From NCBI GenBank assembly GCA_020846935.1, contig JADLCY010000006.1:1-64000 (forward strand): a stretch of DNA of 64,000 nt, written 5' to 3'. The position numbers and the translations under genes are program-made. The stretch is from Gemmatimonadaceae bacterium. GTDB lineage: Bacteria; Gemmatimonadota; Gemmatimonadetes; Gemmatimonadales; Gemmatimonadaceae. Below, in pieces: positions 17,748 through 26,811 of the stretch; the first letter of the stretch is position 1, and every line of letters begins with the position of its first letter. Below the pieces are notes generated by a model. It searched no databases and was not told the DNA's origin. It saw only the letters and a list, made by a program, of their open reading frames with translations.

Positions 17748-20108
17748 ATGAGGGCAAGCCGTCTTGCCGTGGCAATCGAGCGGCCACGTTCCCTGTGGCT
17801 CCACGCCTTCGCGGCGTGGACGCTGTACGGGCTCGTGCATGGCATCCTGTGGACGGCCGCCAACACGGTGCCCTCGGAGGCCTACCACTGGACCCTGCCC
17901 AGCGCGCTGATCCTCGCGTGGACGTGGGCGCTGTTCACGCCGCTGGTGTTTCGCCTCGCGCGCACGCTCTCCCCGTCGCGCGTGGGCTGGCCGCTCTCGA
18001 TCGTCGGGCATGCGGCCTCCGCGCTCATCCTCGCGGCGAGCCTGCAGTGGGTACGCCGCGAGGCCATCGTCGCCTTTTCCGACTTTCCGAGAGATCCATA
18101 CTGGTCGGCGCTGACGTACTGGTTCGATGTGTGGCTCTTCATCTACATCACCCTCGTCGTGATCGGCCGCGCGCTCGACCTGCGCCGCCGATATGCCGAT
18201 CGCACCATGCGCGCCGACCTCCTCGAAACGCAGCTCGCGCGCGCACAGCTGCAGTACCTCGAATCACAGCTCCAGCCACACTTCCTGTTCAACGCGCTCA
18301 ACACGATCGCCGAGCTGGCGCACGAAGCCCCCGCGGCGGCCGAGCGCATGCTGCAACGCCTGCGGGCGCTGCTGGCGATCTCGCTCGAACGCTACGGCCA
18401 GGACGAGGTCACGCTGGCGGACGAACTGTCGGCGCTCGAGCCGTACCTCGACATCCAGCGCACCCGCTTCTCCAATTGGCTCACCGTCGATGTGGACCTG
18501 CCTGACGAGGTGCGCCATGCACGGGTGCCGCACCTGATCCTGCAGCCGTTGGTGGAGAACGCGATTCGCCACGGCGTGTCGGTGCGTCAGGCGCCCGGGC
18601 GCATCCTGATCACGGCGCGTCGGGTCGGGGAGCGCCTGCGCGTGACCGTTGAAGACGATGGCGTGGGACTCTCGGCGTCCCCTCGTGAGGCACGCAGCGG
18701 GATCGGACTCCGGAACGTCGTTGATCGGCTGCGACAGTTGTACGGGACCGATCACGCATTGCAGTTGCGCGAGCGACCGGGCGGCGGCGCGATCGTGGAG
18801 TTCGAGGTGCCGTTCCGCGTGGACACGACGGTCGGATCCGAACCCGCTTTAGCGGAGTGGCCGTCGATCGACGAGATCTCGACTTGGCGGACGGGCGAGT
18901 TCGCCTCGACCGCGGTGACCGACGGCGCGAAGTCACCTGCAACTGGCGATGCGGCGCCGAGTCGTGAGACGCGTGCGCCCGATCCATCAGATGGGAGTCA
19001 CGGCGTCGAGTGGCCGTCGCCGGCGCTGTCGTTGCGCGTGTGGCTCGGCATCGCCGGGATCTGGCTCCTGCTCGCCGTCTTCTGGACCAACCAATTGATG
19101 GTGTTCGACCGACTGCGCCCGACCACGGAGCCCATGAGCCTCTGGTCGACGGCGTTGCTGCAGCTCGGTGGCTCGGCGGCGTGGCTCGTGATGTCGCTTC
19201 CCGTGCTGTGGCTGGCCCAGCGGTTTCGCTTTACGCCCGACAACTGGCCTCGCGTCCTGCCGATTCATGTCGCCGCGGCGTTGGGATGTGGCTTTGCGCA
19301 CCTGCTCCTGCTGCGGGTCGTCGGGTTGTCGACGATGCCCATGTTGTCATACCTCAATCTGAATCCGCTCACCGGAGACTTCTTCATCTACCTCGCGTTC
19401 CTCGCCTGGTCCCACTCGCGGGACTTTGTCGCCTGGTTCCGCGTGCGCGAGATCGAAACGGCCCGCCTGACCGCGTCGATCGCGCGGTCGCGGTTTCAGG
19501 CCCTGCGGGTGCAGCTGCGACCCGAGTTCGTCCTCGCGACGCTCGAGTACCTGGAGCGGCTGGTGCATGACGACGTCGATCGCGCCGAGCGACTGATCGC
19601 GCGCCTCGCCGACACGTTGCGGCTCACGCTGGACATCGGCAGACACGGGACAACCTCGATGGCGCGCGAACTGGAACTGGTGAGCGCTTGCATCGAAGCG
19701 CACGGGCTCGGCGTGCGCACCGGAGTGCGCCTGCGACAGCGCGTCGATGTGCACGCCCGTGACGATGCGGTGCCAAGCCGCCTGATCTGCGCGATGGTCG
19801 ACGAACTGCTGGCGAACGTATGGCTGGCGCCCGAGGCCCCGCTGCTCGTGGACATCGACGTCGCGCGCGTGTCCGGGTACACGCAGGTCACGATTCGCGC
19901 CGTGGCAGAGGGCATCGTGCGGTCTGGCGTGTCCCACGCATGGTGGCACAAGCACGGCGTCGCCGAACGCGCGGTGGAGCACGCCGGGAGCATGGTATCC
20001 GTCCTCGTTCCCGATACGACGAGCGTGATGCTCATGATCGGCGATGACGCCGCGCGTGCCACGGATGAGGTCGAGGAGCCGTCGGAGGTGCTGTTGCAGG
20101 CCGGGTGA
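17748..20108 (+). CDS. LytS/YehU-type histidine kinase with a degenerate second kinase module
   Basis: This 786-residue membrane kinase has two tandem modules. Module 1 has four or five transmembrane helices, then a His_kinase domain with LQPHFLFNALNTIAEL (His178) and an HATPase with LQPLVENAIRHG and EDDGVGLSASP/GIGLRNV. Module 2 (from about residue 425) repeats the plan: helices and a matching LRPEFVLATLEYLERL, where the phosphoacceptor His is Glu593. Its ATPase half has DELLANVW in place of the N-box, and the glycine boxes are lost. Module 2 therefore looks like a pseudokinase. The LytTR regulator follows 73 bp later. The start is the ATG at 17748, just before the first helix. Confidence 0.9.
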   Translation: MRASRLAVAIERPRSLWLHAFAAWTLYGLVHGILWTAANTVPSEAYHWTLPSALILAWTWALFTPLVFRLARTLSPSRVGWPLSIVGHAASALILAASLQWVRREAIVAFSDFPRDPYWSALTYWFDVWLFIYITLVVIGRALDLRRRYADRTMRADLLETQLARAQLQYLESQLQPHFLFNALNTIAELAHEAPAAAERMLQRLRALLAISLERYGQDEVTLADELSALEPYLDIQRTRFSNWLTVDVDLPDEVRHARVPHLILQPLVENAIRHGVSVRQAPGRILITARRVGERLRVTVEDDGVGLSASPREARSGIGLRNVVDRLRQLYGTDHALQLRERPGGGAIVEFEVPFRVDTTVGSEPALAEWPSIDEISTWRTGEFASTAVTDGAKSPATGDAAPSRETRAPDPSDGSHGVEWPSPALSLRVWLGIAGIWLLLAVFWTNQLMVFDRLRPTTEPMSLWSTALLQLGGSAAWLVMSLPVLWLAQRFRFTPDNWPRVLPIHVAAALGCGFAHLLLLRVVGLSTMPMLSYLNLNPLTGDFFIYLAFLAWSHSRDFVAWFRVREIETARLTASIARSRFQALRVQLRPEFVLATLEYLERLVHDDVDRAERLIARLADTLRLTLDIGRHGTTSMARELELVSACIEAHGLGVRTGVRLRQRVDVHARDDAVPSRLICAMVDELLANVWLAPEAPLLVDIDVARVSGYTQVTIRAVAEGIVRSGVSHAWWHKHGVAERAVEHAGSMVSVLVPDTTSVMLMIGDDAARATDEVEEPSEVLLQAG

Positions 20109-20181
20109 GCGATCGGCTCCGTCGCGCACTCCGGGTGGTGCAGGTCCCGCAGGATCCCAAACCCTTCAGCCCCACCAGCCT

Positions 20182-21030
20182 ATGCCAGTTCGTGTGTTGA
20201 TTGTGGATGACGAGCCCATCGCCCGGCGACGCCTGCGCCGACTCCTGCGGCTCGAAGACGATGTCGAGGTGGTCGCGGACGTCGGGAGCGGTCGCGAGGC
20301 GATCGAAACCATCCAGCGCGACCGTCCGGACCTGGTGTTGCTCGACGTGCAGATGCCCGACGTGGACGGGTTTGGCGTGGTCGACGCCCTCGGCGTCGAC
20401 CACATGCCGGCCACGATTTTCGTCACCGCGTACAACGAGTACGCCGTTCGGGCGTTCGATGTCCACGCCATCGACTACCTGCTCAAACCATTCGATGGCG
20501 AACGGTTCAAGGCCGCGTTTCAGCGTGCACGGCTGCACCTCGAGCAGGTGTCGTCCGCCGAGCAGGGTCGTCGCATCAAGGCGCTGCTCGAACAGGTGCT
20601 GGGCGAGGGCGGGGTCGCGGCGACGGCGGGGGCCGGCGCTCCCCCCACGCTCGTCGCGCACCAGGGCGGGGCCGCGTCGTCGCCGCGGCATCGCTTCGTC
20701 GATCGTCTCATGGTGAAGCACGATGGTCGCGTGTTCTTCGTGAAGGTCACCGATGTCGATTGGTTCGAGGCCTCGGGGAACTACGTGCGCATCCATACGG
20801 GCAAGGTCTCGCACCTGATCCGGGAGACCATGCAGCGCGTGGAGTCGCAGCTGGATCCCTCGATGTTCGTGCGCATCCATCGGGCAGTGATCGTGAACCT
20901 CGACCGCATTCGTGAGCTGCAGCCGTGGTTTGCCGGGGACTACGTGGTGATCCTGCGGGACGGCCGTCAGCTCAAGCTGAGCCGGACGTACCGCGAACAC
21001 CTGCACACGCGGATGCAGCGCCTGGCGTGA
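20182..21030 (+). CDS. LytTR-family response regulator
   Basis: This 282-residue DNA-binding response regulator is the partner of the upstream kinase. The receiver has VDDEP (Asp9, Asp10), phosphoacceptor Asp55 in LLDVQMPDVDG, Thr in FVTAYNEYAV and Lys in YLLKPF. A glycine/alanine-rich linker (about 145-170) leads to a LytTR domain with VDWFEASGNYVRIHTG, MFVRIHRAVIVNLDRI and LKLSRTYREHL. LytTR regulators bind direct repeats in promoters of exported or surface functions. The ATG at 20182 begins the receiver exactly. The operon ends at the hairpin 21054-21086. Confidence 0.94.
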   Translation: MPVRVLIVDDEPIARRRLRRLLRLEDDVEVVADVGSGREAIETIQRDRPDLVLLDVQMPDVDGFGVVDALGVDHMPATIFVTAYNEYAVRAFDVHAIDYLLKPFDGERFKAAFQRARLHLEQVSSAEQGRRIKALLEQVLGEGGVAATAGAGAPPTLVAHQGGAASSPRHRFVDRLMVKHDGRVFFVKVTDVDWFEASGNYVRIHTGKVSHLIRETMQRVESQLDPSMFVRIHRAVIVNLDRIRELQPWFAGDYVVILRDGRQLKLSRTYREHLHTRMQRLA

Positions 21031-21053
21031 CCTGGTGTACCAGGTGCAGGGAC

Positions 21054-21086
21054 GGGTACGCGGCGCAGGCCGCGTACCCGTTTGCG
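21054..21086 (+). terminator. Terminator of the LytS/LytTR operon
   Basis: A perfect 11-bp stem, GGGTACGCGGC (21054-21064) and GCCGCGTACCC (21069-21079), has loop GCAG and is followed by GTTTGCGCTT. A smaller palindrome CCTGGTGTACCAGG lies just upstream at 21031-21044. Confidence 0.75.
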
Positions 21087-21174
21087 CTTCTGTCCGGTGG
21101 TCTGGCGCTGGTAGTTTGCGTGCGACCTCCCGCGCATGCGCAGACAACGAACCTGCGCTTGCTCGTCGCCCACC

Positions 21175-21720
21175 ATGACGGCCATGACACCACACGTCCG
21201 AGTCCCGCAGGTCAACGTCGAGTCCGCGACCCCGGCACAACGGGCCGCGGCCGCCGACCACGAGCGCGTGGCCACGATGACCAACCTCAAGCGCACGATG
21301 CTGCAGTCCGTGCCGGCCTTTCGCGCGCTCATGACCTGGTATGATCTGCGCGACACCGTGCGGCCGTTTCTCGGCGAGCGACTGACGACCATCTTTGCGC
21401 ACGCGATCTCCGCGTCGACCGATTGCCTGATCTGCAGCACGTTCTTCCGGCGTCTGTTGATCGAAGCCGGGGACGATCCCGATGCGCTCGTGCTCGACGA
21501 CCGGGAGCGCGCGGTGGTGGCGTATGGTCGGCGCCTGTCGGCCTCGCCGTTCTTCGTGCCCGAGGCAACGTTCGGGCCGGTGCGTGCGCTCTTCTCGGAT
21601 GAGGAACTCGTGGCCCTCACCGCGTTCGGCGCGTTGATGGTGGCCACGAACGTGATGGTCAACGCACTCGACGTGCCGCTCGACGGCTACCTCGAACCCT
21701 ATCGTCGGCGGGCATCATGA
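21175..21720 (+). CDS. Carboxymuconolactone decarboxylase/AhpD-like protein
   Basis: This all-helical protein of about 181 residues belongs to the CMD/AhpD-like superfamily, with the paired-cysteine motif TDCLICSTFFRR. The histidine usually found three residues after the second cysteine is absent, so it may be a redox-active CxxC protein that is not a canonical AhpD. The GERLTTIFAHAISASTDC segment is typical. The start could be the ATG at 21175 or 21184; the farther upstream ATG at 21136 adds unconserved residues. Its stop overlaps the next start (ATGA at 21717), coupling it to the SDR gene. Confidence 0.8.
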   Translation: MTAMTPHVRVPQVNVESATPAQRAAAADHERVATMTNLKRTMLQSVPAFRALMTWYDLRDTVRPFLGERLTTIFAHAISASTDCLICSTFFRRLLIEAGDDPDALVLDDRERAVVAYGRRLSASPFFVPEATFGPVRALFSDEELVALTAFGALMVATNVMVNALDVPLDGYLEPYRRRAS

Positions 21721-22520
21721 AGCGATTCGACGGGCAGGTGGTGTTCATCACCGGGGCGGCGCATGGACAGGGGCGAGCGACGGCGCTCGCCTTCGCACGC
21801 GAGGGCGCCCGCGTCGTGGCCCTGGACGTCGCGCGTCCGCTGGCCTATCCCGGCTACGCGTTAGGCTCGGCGGACGACCTGTCGTCGCTGGAAGCGGCCG
21901 TGCGGGCAAGCGGGAGCGAGGCGTTGACGTTCGTGGGCGATGTGCGCGACGACGCGGCCGTGACCGCGGCGGTGCAGGCGACCGTCGCCGCGTTCGGGCG
22001 CATCGACGTGCTGTTCAACAACGCCGGCATCTGCGCGTACGGACTCGCCCACGAACTCGGTGAAGGCGAGTGGGACGCGATGATGGACATCAATGTCAAG
22101 GGTGCGTGGCTCGTCGCCCGGCGCGTCATTTCCGTGATGATCGCACAGCAGCGCGGGGTGATCATCAACAATTCGTCGATTGCCGGCCTGCGCGGGATGG
22201 GCGGACTGAGCCACTATGCCGCGTCCAAGTGGGCGCTCACGGGGCTCACCAAGTCGTGGGCGATCGAGCTGGCGCCGCACGGCATCCGCGTGAACTCCGT
22301 GCATCCCACGGGCGTGAACACTCCGATGAACGACGGCCTCGCGGCCCTGGAGGGCCTGACGCCGCGCGAGGTGGCCGAGCGTTCGGCGGGGAACCTGTTG
22401 CCGGTGCCGTGGGTGGAGCCGGAGGACGTGGCGGCGGCCGTGCTCTTTCTGGCGTCGTCGGAGGCGCGGTACGTGACCGGGACGCAGTTCGTGGTGGACG
22501 CGGGGCTGCTGAGCCGTTGA
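21717..22520 (+). CDS. Short-chain dehydrogenase/reductase
   Basis: This 267-residue NAD(P)-dependent oxidoreductase has a Rossmann fold. The cofactor loop is TGAAHGQGRATA, and NNAG, the catalytic Ser of NNSSIAG and YAASK follow. The GAA-x-GQGR form of the glycine loop is characteristic of the mycofactocin-coupled SDR subgroup and its relatives, but no mycofactocin genes are in the window. It is translationally coupled to the CMD-family gene, so the two may act on the same hydroxylated or cyclic substrate. The codons for Ala-Leu-Gly at 21859-21866 contain the GTTAGG motif. The substrate is unknown. Confidence 0.9.
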   Translation: MKRFDGQVVFITGAAHGQGRATALAFAREGARVVALDVARPLAYPGYALGSADDLSSLEAAVRASGSEALTFVGDVRDDAAVTAAVQATVAAFGRIDVLFNNAGICAYGLAHELGEGEWDAMMDINVKGAWLVARRVISVMIAQQRGVIINNSSIAGLRGMGGLSHYAASKWALTGLTKSWAIELAPHGIRVNSVHPTGVNTPMNDGLAALEGLTPREVAERSAGNLLPVPWVEPEDVAAAVLFLASSEARYVTGTQFVVDAGLLSR

Positions 22521-22591
22521 GAGGGCGGCTGGGGGAGTGAAGGCGCTACCTTCGGGAATGGCGGGGGGTTACGTTTCGCGTCCGGTTGTGA

Positions 22592-22665
22592 CGGGACGTA
22601 GCGCAGTCCGGTAGCGCACCTGAATGGGGTTCAGGGGGTCGCGGGTTCAAATCCCGCCGTCCCGA
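22592..22665 (+). tRNA. tRNA-Pro (anticodon GGG)
   Basis: The acceptor stem CGGGACG (22592-22598) pairs with CGTCCCG (22658-22664), with discriminator A. The anticodon stem CCTGA/TCAGG encloses loop ATGGGGT with anticodon GGG. The T-arm GCGGGTTCAAATCCCGC is intact. A strong terminator follows at once, and the DNA beyond it is decayed. Confidence 0.95.
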
Positions 22666-22668
22666 TTC

Positions 22669-22704
22669 GCAAGAGAGCGGCCCAAGGGCCGCTCTCTTGC
22701 GTTT
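22669..22704 (+). terminator. Terminator after tRNA-Pro
   Basis: A perfect 14-bp inverted repeat, GCAAGAGAGCGGCC (22669-22682) and GGCCGCTCTCTTGC (22687-22700), has loop CAAG and then GTTTGG. Confidence 0.9.
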
Positions 22705-22915
22705 GGGGACGGTGGGAATTGGTCGACGCCGCTTGCTTCGGGCGCGGCTTACGGTCAAATGCCGTGCTGGCAGCGTGGATGCGTTACTTGTGCTGGGAGC
22801 ATCGCTCGGCGAGGGCGAAGACGTGCTGCGGACGTCAGGCGCGCTTGGTCGGGACGCGCCCCCGGATTCGCTTGCGACGAAACGCCGGACCCACGCACCT
22901 CACGTGGAGCTCGCG

Positions 22916-23442
22916 TCAGTCGCGTGCCGAATACCAGTCCAACACGCGCAAGGCGCGGAGAGTGGTCCACCGACTCGGTCGGCCCTCCACCTCGGCGATG
23001 TCGACCGATATCTGGCCACGATGCCGAACCTCGAGCGGCCACCGACCGTCGCTGTCGCGCTTGGATTCGACCACGCCGATCGCCTCGGCCACGCGGCCGT
23101 CGGGTGCGACCTCGGCGCGTCGCAGATACTCGAGTCCCCGCAGCAGGTCGTAGTGCCACCAGGCCGGGAACGCGAATCGCGTCCAATTGGCGCCGCGAGC
23201 CTTACGATCTTCGATGGCTGCGCCGGTCGACCGCCGTCGAAAGAGGCGGCGCTCGAGGAGATACTCCTGGCCGCGCAGGAGGCCCTCGGTCACCTTCGGC
23301 GTGCCCCCGCCCGCTCCCTCATACGCGAGCAGGTTGCGACCCGGGCACGCTCGGCAGCGACCTGCTCGGTCGGTGTATCGGTCAGATCCTGCATCGCCTG
23401 CCAGCGAATCGAGGGGTCAGAATCAAGCAGCCACTGTATCAC
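22916..23442 (-). pseudogene. Deletion-truncated squalene-cyclase-like gene
   Basis: The two ends of a squalene-cyclase/prenyltransferase-like alpha-barrel protein are present in different frames. The N-terminal part, from a GTG at 23440-23442, reads VIQWLLDSDPSIRWQAMQDL and ends at AAERARVA. The C-terminal part reads LLAYEGAGGGTPKVTEGLL, then YLLERRLFRRRSTG, FPAWWHYDLLRGLEYL and SRWTTLRALRVLDWY, ending at 22916. The family normally has about 120-150 residues between these segments. They are missing, and the junction near 23330-23345 is out of frame. The gene is therefore inactive. Family recognition is from memory of conserved segments. Confidence 0.75.
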
Positions 23443-23920
23443 TCCTGGCTTTGGCTTGGAGACACCCCGGTTGCGTGGGTTCGTTTTCACCAGTTGGGCT
23501 GCCCCGGTTCCCTCGGGCGTTGTTGGGAACCTGATCTTCCGATGCGAACTGGCCGTTCGCATGCAAGGAAGACATGCGTCGAGCGCAGGGTCACCGGAGA
23601 CGATGCTCGCGGGCGGTAACGTCCGCGTTGGCCTACGGAGCGGCTGCAGCCCCAGGGCGCCGAGACGCTCCTCGTAGGGAGTCTGAGACGACGGCGCGGG
23701 GACGAACGGGGGGCGTCCGGGCACGGTTTGTCGGCGCACGAGTCGGGATTCGCCTTGGCGAACCGTCGTACCCCACGCACCTTCTCGTCGAGTTCGATCA
23801 CATGGACGCTGCGCATGACGCATCCCCCTGGCACCGCTTGGCCCTCCAATGTCGCCGACGGCCTGAGGATGGCACGGGCTGTGGCGACCGCCTGGGTGGC
23901 GCCCGGCGCGCACCCTGCGC
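23443..23920. other. Decayed or non-coding stretch
   Basis: No convincing gene is seen in these 478 bp. The minus strand has open frames running into the squalene-cyclase remnant (one includes MRSVHVIELDEKVRGVRRF), but no recognisable domain or ribosome site. The stretch lies between the remnant and the DUF481 gene, downstream of tRNA-Pro, and may be debris of a past insertion. Confidence 0.4.
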
Positions 23921-24685
23921 TCAGAACGTCGTGCGCGCGCCAAACAAGAACTGTCCGTCATGGTTGCTCCGCGCCCCACGTCGCACTGCCTCGCTGTCGT
24001 AGGCGTCCCGCAGAGTCACCGTCAGCGACACCTGCCGCGTCACGGATACCGCGAATGCAGTACTGGTGGACGCGGTATACCGTGACGGCGCATCAACCGT
24101 CGGTTGGTACAGCGTCGTGTGCGAAAAATGAAGCGCCGGCGTGAGCTGTCGCGAGGCACGCACGCGGGTCGACCAGCGGGTCCGCGAGAATGACGACGGG
24201 GTCCCCGGCGCCGGATCGAGCGCACGCGTACGCTCGGCGAGGAGCGCCAGGCTCAGACTCACCTCGTCAGGTCCGCGCTTCACGAAGGTGAGCTTGCCGC
24301 CCACGCCCGCTGACCCACGCTGGCGAATGCGTTGCTGCAGGCTGGACTCGAGGCTGCCGAACACGAATGGACTCAGGCGACCGAAGGGGTTGTAGTCCAT
24401 GGCAACGGAGAGCCGCGAGGCTCGCGCGCTCACGCGGCTCCGGTCCTCGTCGTTCGCCCGTGCGTCGGCATAGCTGAACGTTGCTTCGCTGCGCACGTCG
24501 AGGGTGCTGTCGGCCCGATTGGTCGCGAGCGAAAAGGCGATGAGGCGCCCGTGCGCCGCACCAAAGAGCACACTGGTGTTGGCCTCGGCGCGCCCGCTCC
24601 ACGTACCCGTCTGCGCGAGCGCGCCATGGGTCGCACAACAGACGGCCAGGGACGCGATAACCGCGGAGCGAACGTATCTGGACAT
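23921..24685 (-). CDS. DUF481-type outer-membrane protein
   Basis: This 254-residue protein has a signal peptide (MSRYVRSAVIASLAVCCATH, cleaved after GALAQ) and then alternating beta-strands. Recognisable segments are VDARANDEDR-like turns, AMDYNPFGRLSPFVFGSLE, GVGGKLTF, and a C-terminal strand ending in Phe (FLFGARTTF). This matches the YdiY/DUF481 family of small beta-barrel outer-membrane proteins, whose function is poorly known. The ATG at 24683-24685 is chosen because it opens the signal peptide; the frame extends upstream without one. It is divergent from the VOC dioxygenase gene. Confidence 0.8.
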   Translation of the reverse strand: MSRYVRSAVIASLAVCCATHGALAQTGTWSGRAEANTSVLFGAAHGRLIAFSLATNRADSTLDVRSEATFSYADARANDEDRSRVSARASRLSVAMDYNPFGRLSPFVFGSLESSLQQRIRQRGSAGVGGKLTFVKRGPDEVSLSLALLAERTRALDPAPGTPSSFSRTRWSTRVRASRQLTPALHFSHTTLYQPTVDAPSRYTASTSTAFAVSVTRQVSLTVTLRDAYDSEAVRRGARSNHDGQFLFGARTTF

Positions 24686-24986
24686 GTTCCTTGGGTTGAG
24701 GGAGTTCACAACGCATGTGGGCTCGAGCCCCCAGCATTGAGGAGCACGCGAGCGACGGTGGTGCCCGGTAGCGCCTCTGACGCCCGCCCGCGGAGAGCGA
24801 GGCGCGCAACAGGGCCCGCCAACAGCGCTGCACGTGCGGACCCGCAGCGAGCGCTGCCCGCACCGGCCAGCACACAGGATAAGCGACGAGCGCCTCGCCG
24901 GCATGGCCCAACCGTGTCGGCGCGCACCGGGTCGCCGCGCGCGGCTCCGTCACGCACATTCCCTCTGTTTCATGCTGCACGCCACC
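24686..24986. other. Divergent intergenic region
   Basis: These 301 bp lie between the DUF481 gene and the dioxygenase gene. A perfect 12-bp palindrome GGGCTCGAGCCC occurs at 24719-24730, 34 bp upstream of the DUF481 start, and could be an operator. Nothing else was recognised. Confidence 0.45.
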
Positions 24987-26006
24987 ATGCCTCCCATCCG
25001 CGGCCTCCATCACGTCACCGTCGTCTCGGCCGACCCACGCGGAACGATTGAGTTCCATGCGGGCATGCTCGGCCTTCGCCTCGCGAAGCGAACGGTCAAC
25101 TTTGACGATCCGTCGATGTACCACCTGTACTTCGGCGATGTCGAGGGCACACCGGGGAGCCTCATCACGTTCTTCCCGATGCCGTGGGCCGCGCGCGGCC
25201 GTCAAGGCACGGGCCAGGTGGCCACGGTCGGTTTTTCCGTTCTGCCCAGCGCCATCGGGTTCTGGATCGAGCGCCTGATCCGCTTTGGCGTTCCGTTCAC
25301 GGGGCCGGCGACAAGGCGGCTCGGTGCCGGCGCGGAAAAGGTTCTCTCGTTCCGCGATCGCGATGGACTGATGCTCGAAATCGTTGGGCACGCGCGCGCC
25401 GAGGCGCGACGGACATGGCACGAAACGCCCGGCATCGACCGCGACCACGCGATTCGTGGGCTGCACGGGGTAACGCTCTGGATGGAGCACACCGCACCGA
25501 CAGATCACGTGCTGAAGAACGTGCTCGGCTTTCGCGAGGCGTCAGGTGACGAGACCACGCAGCGATACGAGACGGGCGAAGGTGGCCCGGGCACGATCGT
25601 CGACGTGCGCAACGTCGGGGGATTCCTCAAGGGTGCAGAGGGCACGGGCACCGTCCACCACGTCGCGTTCTCCGTCACCGACGACGGCACGCAGCTCACG
25701 CTGCGCGATGTCGTCAGGCAGGCCGGGCTCAGGCCAACGCCGGTCCTCGATCGCAAGTACTTCCGGTCGGTCTACTTTCGCGAGCCGGGCGGCGTGCTGT
25801 GCGAGATCGCGACGGTCCCGCCCGGCTTCACGGTGGACGAATCGCCGGAACAACTGGGGGACCACCTGCGGCTCCCAGCGCAGTACGAGCCGCTGCGCCC
25901 AGAGATCGAGGCGGCGCTCCCCCCGCTGGAATGGAGCGCCCCTCCGTCGGCGGACACGAGCGCATTCGGCGAGCGCAACGACTCAGGCGACGACCCGCAG
26001 CCTTGA
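24987..26006 (+). CDS. VOC-superfamily ring-cleaving dioxygenase (MhqO-like)
   Basis: This 339-residue protein is made of two glyoxalase/vicinal-oxygen-chelate modules. Module 1 starts IRGLHHVTVVSADP with FYAG-like FHAGMLGLRLAKRTVNFDD and FFPMPWA. Module 2 starts IRGLHGVTLWME and contains GTVHHVAFSV and FREPGGVLCEIATVPPGF. The histidines of LHHVT and VHHVAF and the Glu of CEIAT are likely iron or other metal ligands. MhqO-type proteins are linked to quinone and catechol detoxification. An in-frame ATG at 24972 is an alternative start. It faces away from the DUF481 gene. The substrate is inferred from the family. Confidence 0.88.
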   Translation: MPPIRGLHHVTVVSADPRGTIEFHAGMLGLRLAKRTVNFDDPSMYHLYFGDVEGTPGSLITFFPMPWAARGRQGTGQVATVGFSVLPSAIGFWIERLIRFGVPFTGPATRRLGAGAEKVLSFRDRDGLMLEIVGHARAEARRTWHETPGIDRDHAIRGLHGVTLWMEHTAPTDHVLKNVLGFREASGDETTQRYETGEGGPGTIVDVRNVGGFLKGAEGTGTVHHVAFSVTDDGTQLTLRDVVRQAGLRPTPVLDRKYFRSVYFREPGGVLCEIATVPPGFTVDESPEQLGDHLRLPAQYEPLRPEIEAALPPLEWSAPPSADTSAFGERNDSGDDPQP

Positions 26007-26203
26007 CGATGCGAGGTCACGCGCTGTAGATCAGGTGACACCGGATGGCGGCTGCAGTCGTTGCAACACACTTGTAGTTGTCCATGGCTGTGATGCGCGC
26101 CGAGTTCACGGCGCAATGATGTTCGTGATCCGGGGCGCGAGATGGCACGCCAGCGGCAACGACACACTGCCCGCCGGACCGATCACCCTGACGAGGAGCG
26201 ACG

Positions 26204-26737
26204 ATGACGCGGAACCAGGTGTGGTGGATTGCCGGCACCTGCCTTACGCTGGCGGCACCCGTTGAGGGACAGGGACCGAACATCAGAGTGCAGGTTCCCG
26301 GCATCCCGGGCGTCGTCCTGCTCGACTCCATTGCCGAGCGCAAGCGGGTGATCGGCAACACCGAGGCGATCCTCAAGGCCATCGACTCGGCGTATGCCTT
26401 CTTTCAGCTCCCGGTCGAGGCGATCGATCCCGCGGTCGGACGGCTGCCCAACCGGCGCGTGACGCTGTCACGACGCATGGGCAAGACACCGCTGTCACGC
26501 TTCCTCGACTGCGGGCGCGGGTTCTCGGGGAACTACGCCGACATGTACCGCGTCACGATCTCCACGGCGGCCTGGCTGTCTCCCCCGCGCGGCGACACGA
26601 CCGAAGTGAACATCGCGATCATCGGTGGTGCGCTGGATCCCGCCGGGACGGGCGATGGTTACGTGCTCTGCACGTCTCGCGGCTACTTCGAGGCGGACTT
26701 CGCGCGCAAAGTGACCGAGATCGTGTCGCGACGGTAG
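26204..26737 (+). CDS. Exported protein of unknown function
   Basis: This 177-residue protein follows a good ribosome site (GAGGAGCGACG before ATG) and has a signal peptide (MTRNQVWWIAGTCLTLAAPV, cleaved near EGQ). The mature part has no family that I recognise. It contains two cysteines (DCGRGFSGNY and YVLCTSRGYFE) that could form a disulfide, and a VNIAIIGGALDP strand. It lies 74 bp before the DUF885 gene. The 197 bp upstream hold nothing recognised. Confidence 0.65.
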   Translation: MTRNQVWWIAGTCLTLAAPVEGQGPNIRVQVPGIPGVVLLDSIAERKRVIGNTEAILKAIDSAYAFFQLPVEAIDPAVGRLPNRRVTLSRRMGKTPLSRFLDCGRGFSGNYADMYRVTISTAAWLSPPRGDTTEVNIAIIGGALDPAGTGDGYVLCTSRGYFEADFARKVTEIVSRR

Positions 26738-26811
26738 CGCGACCCTGGGGTTGCCGCCCGCGTGACCGGGGCGTATTTCGAACCGCAACTGTTGCGATTC
26801 GGGAGCGTTCC

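Noticed and set aside
23487-23849. Minus-strand frame containing MRSVHVIELDEKVRGVRRF as a small gene
   Set aside because: No family match that I recognise, no ribosome site, and Arg/Pro-rich composition after residue 40.
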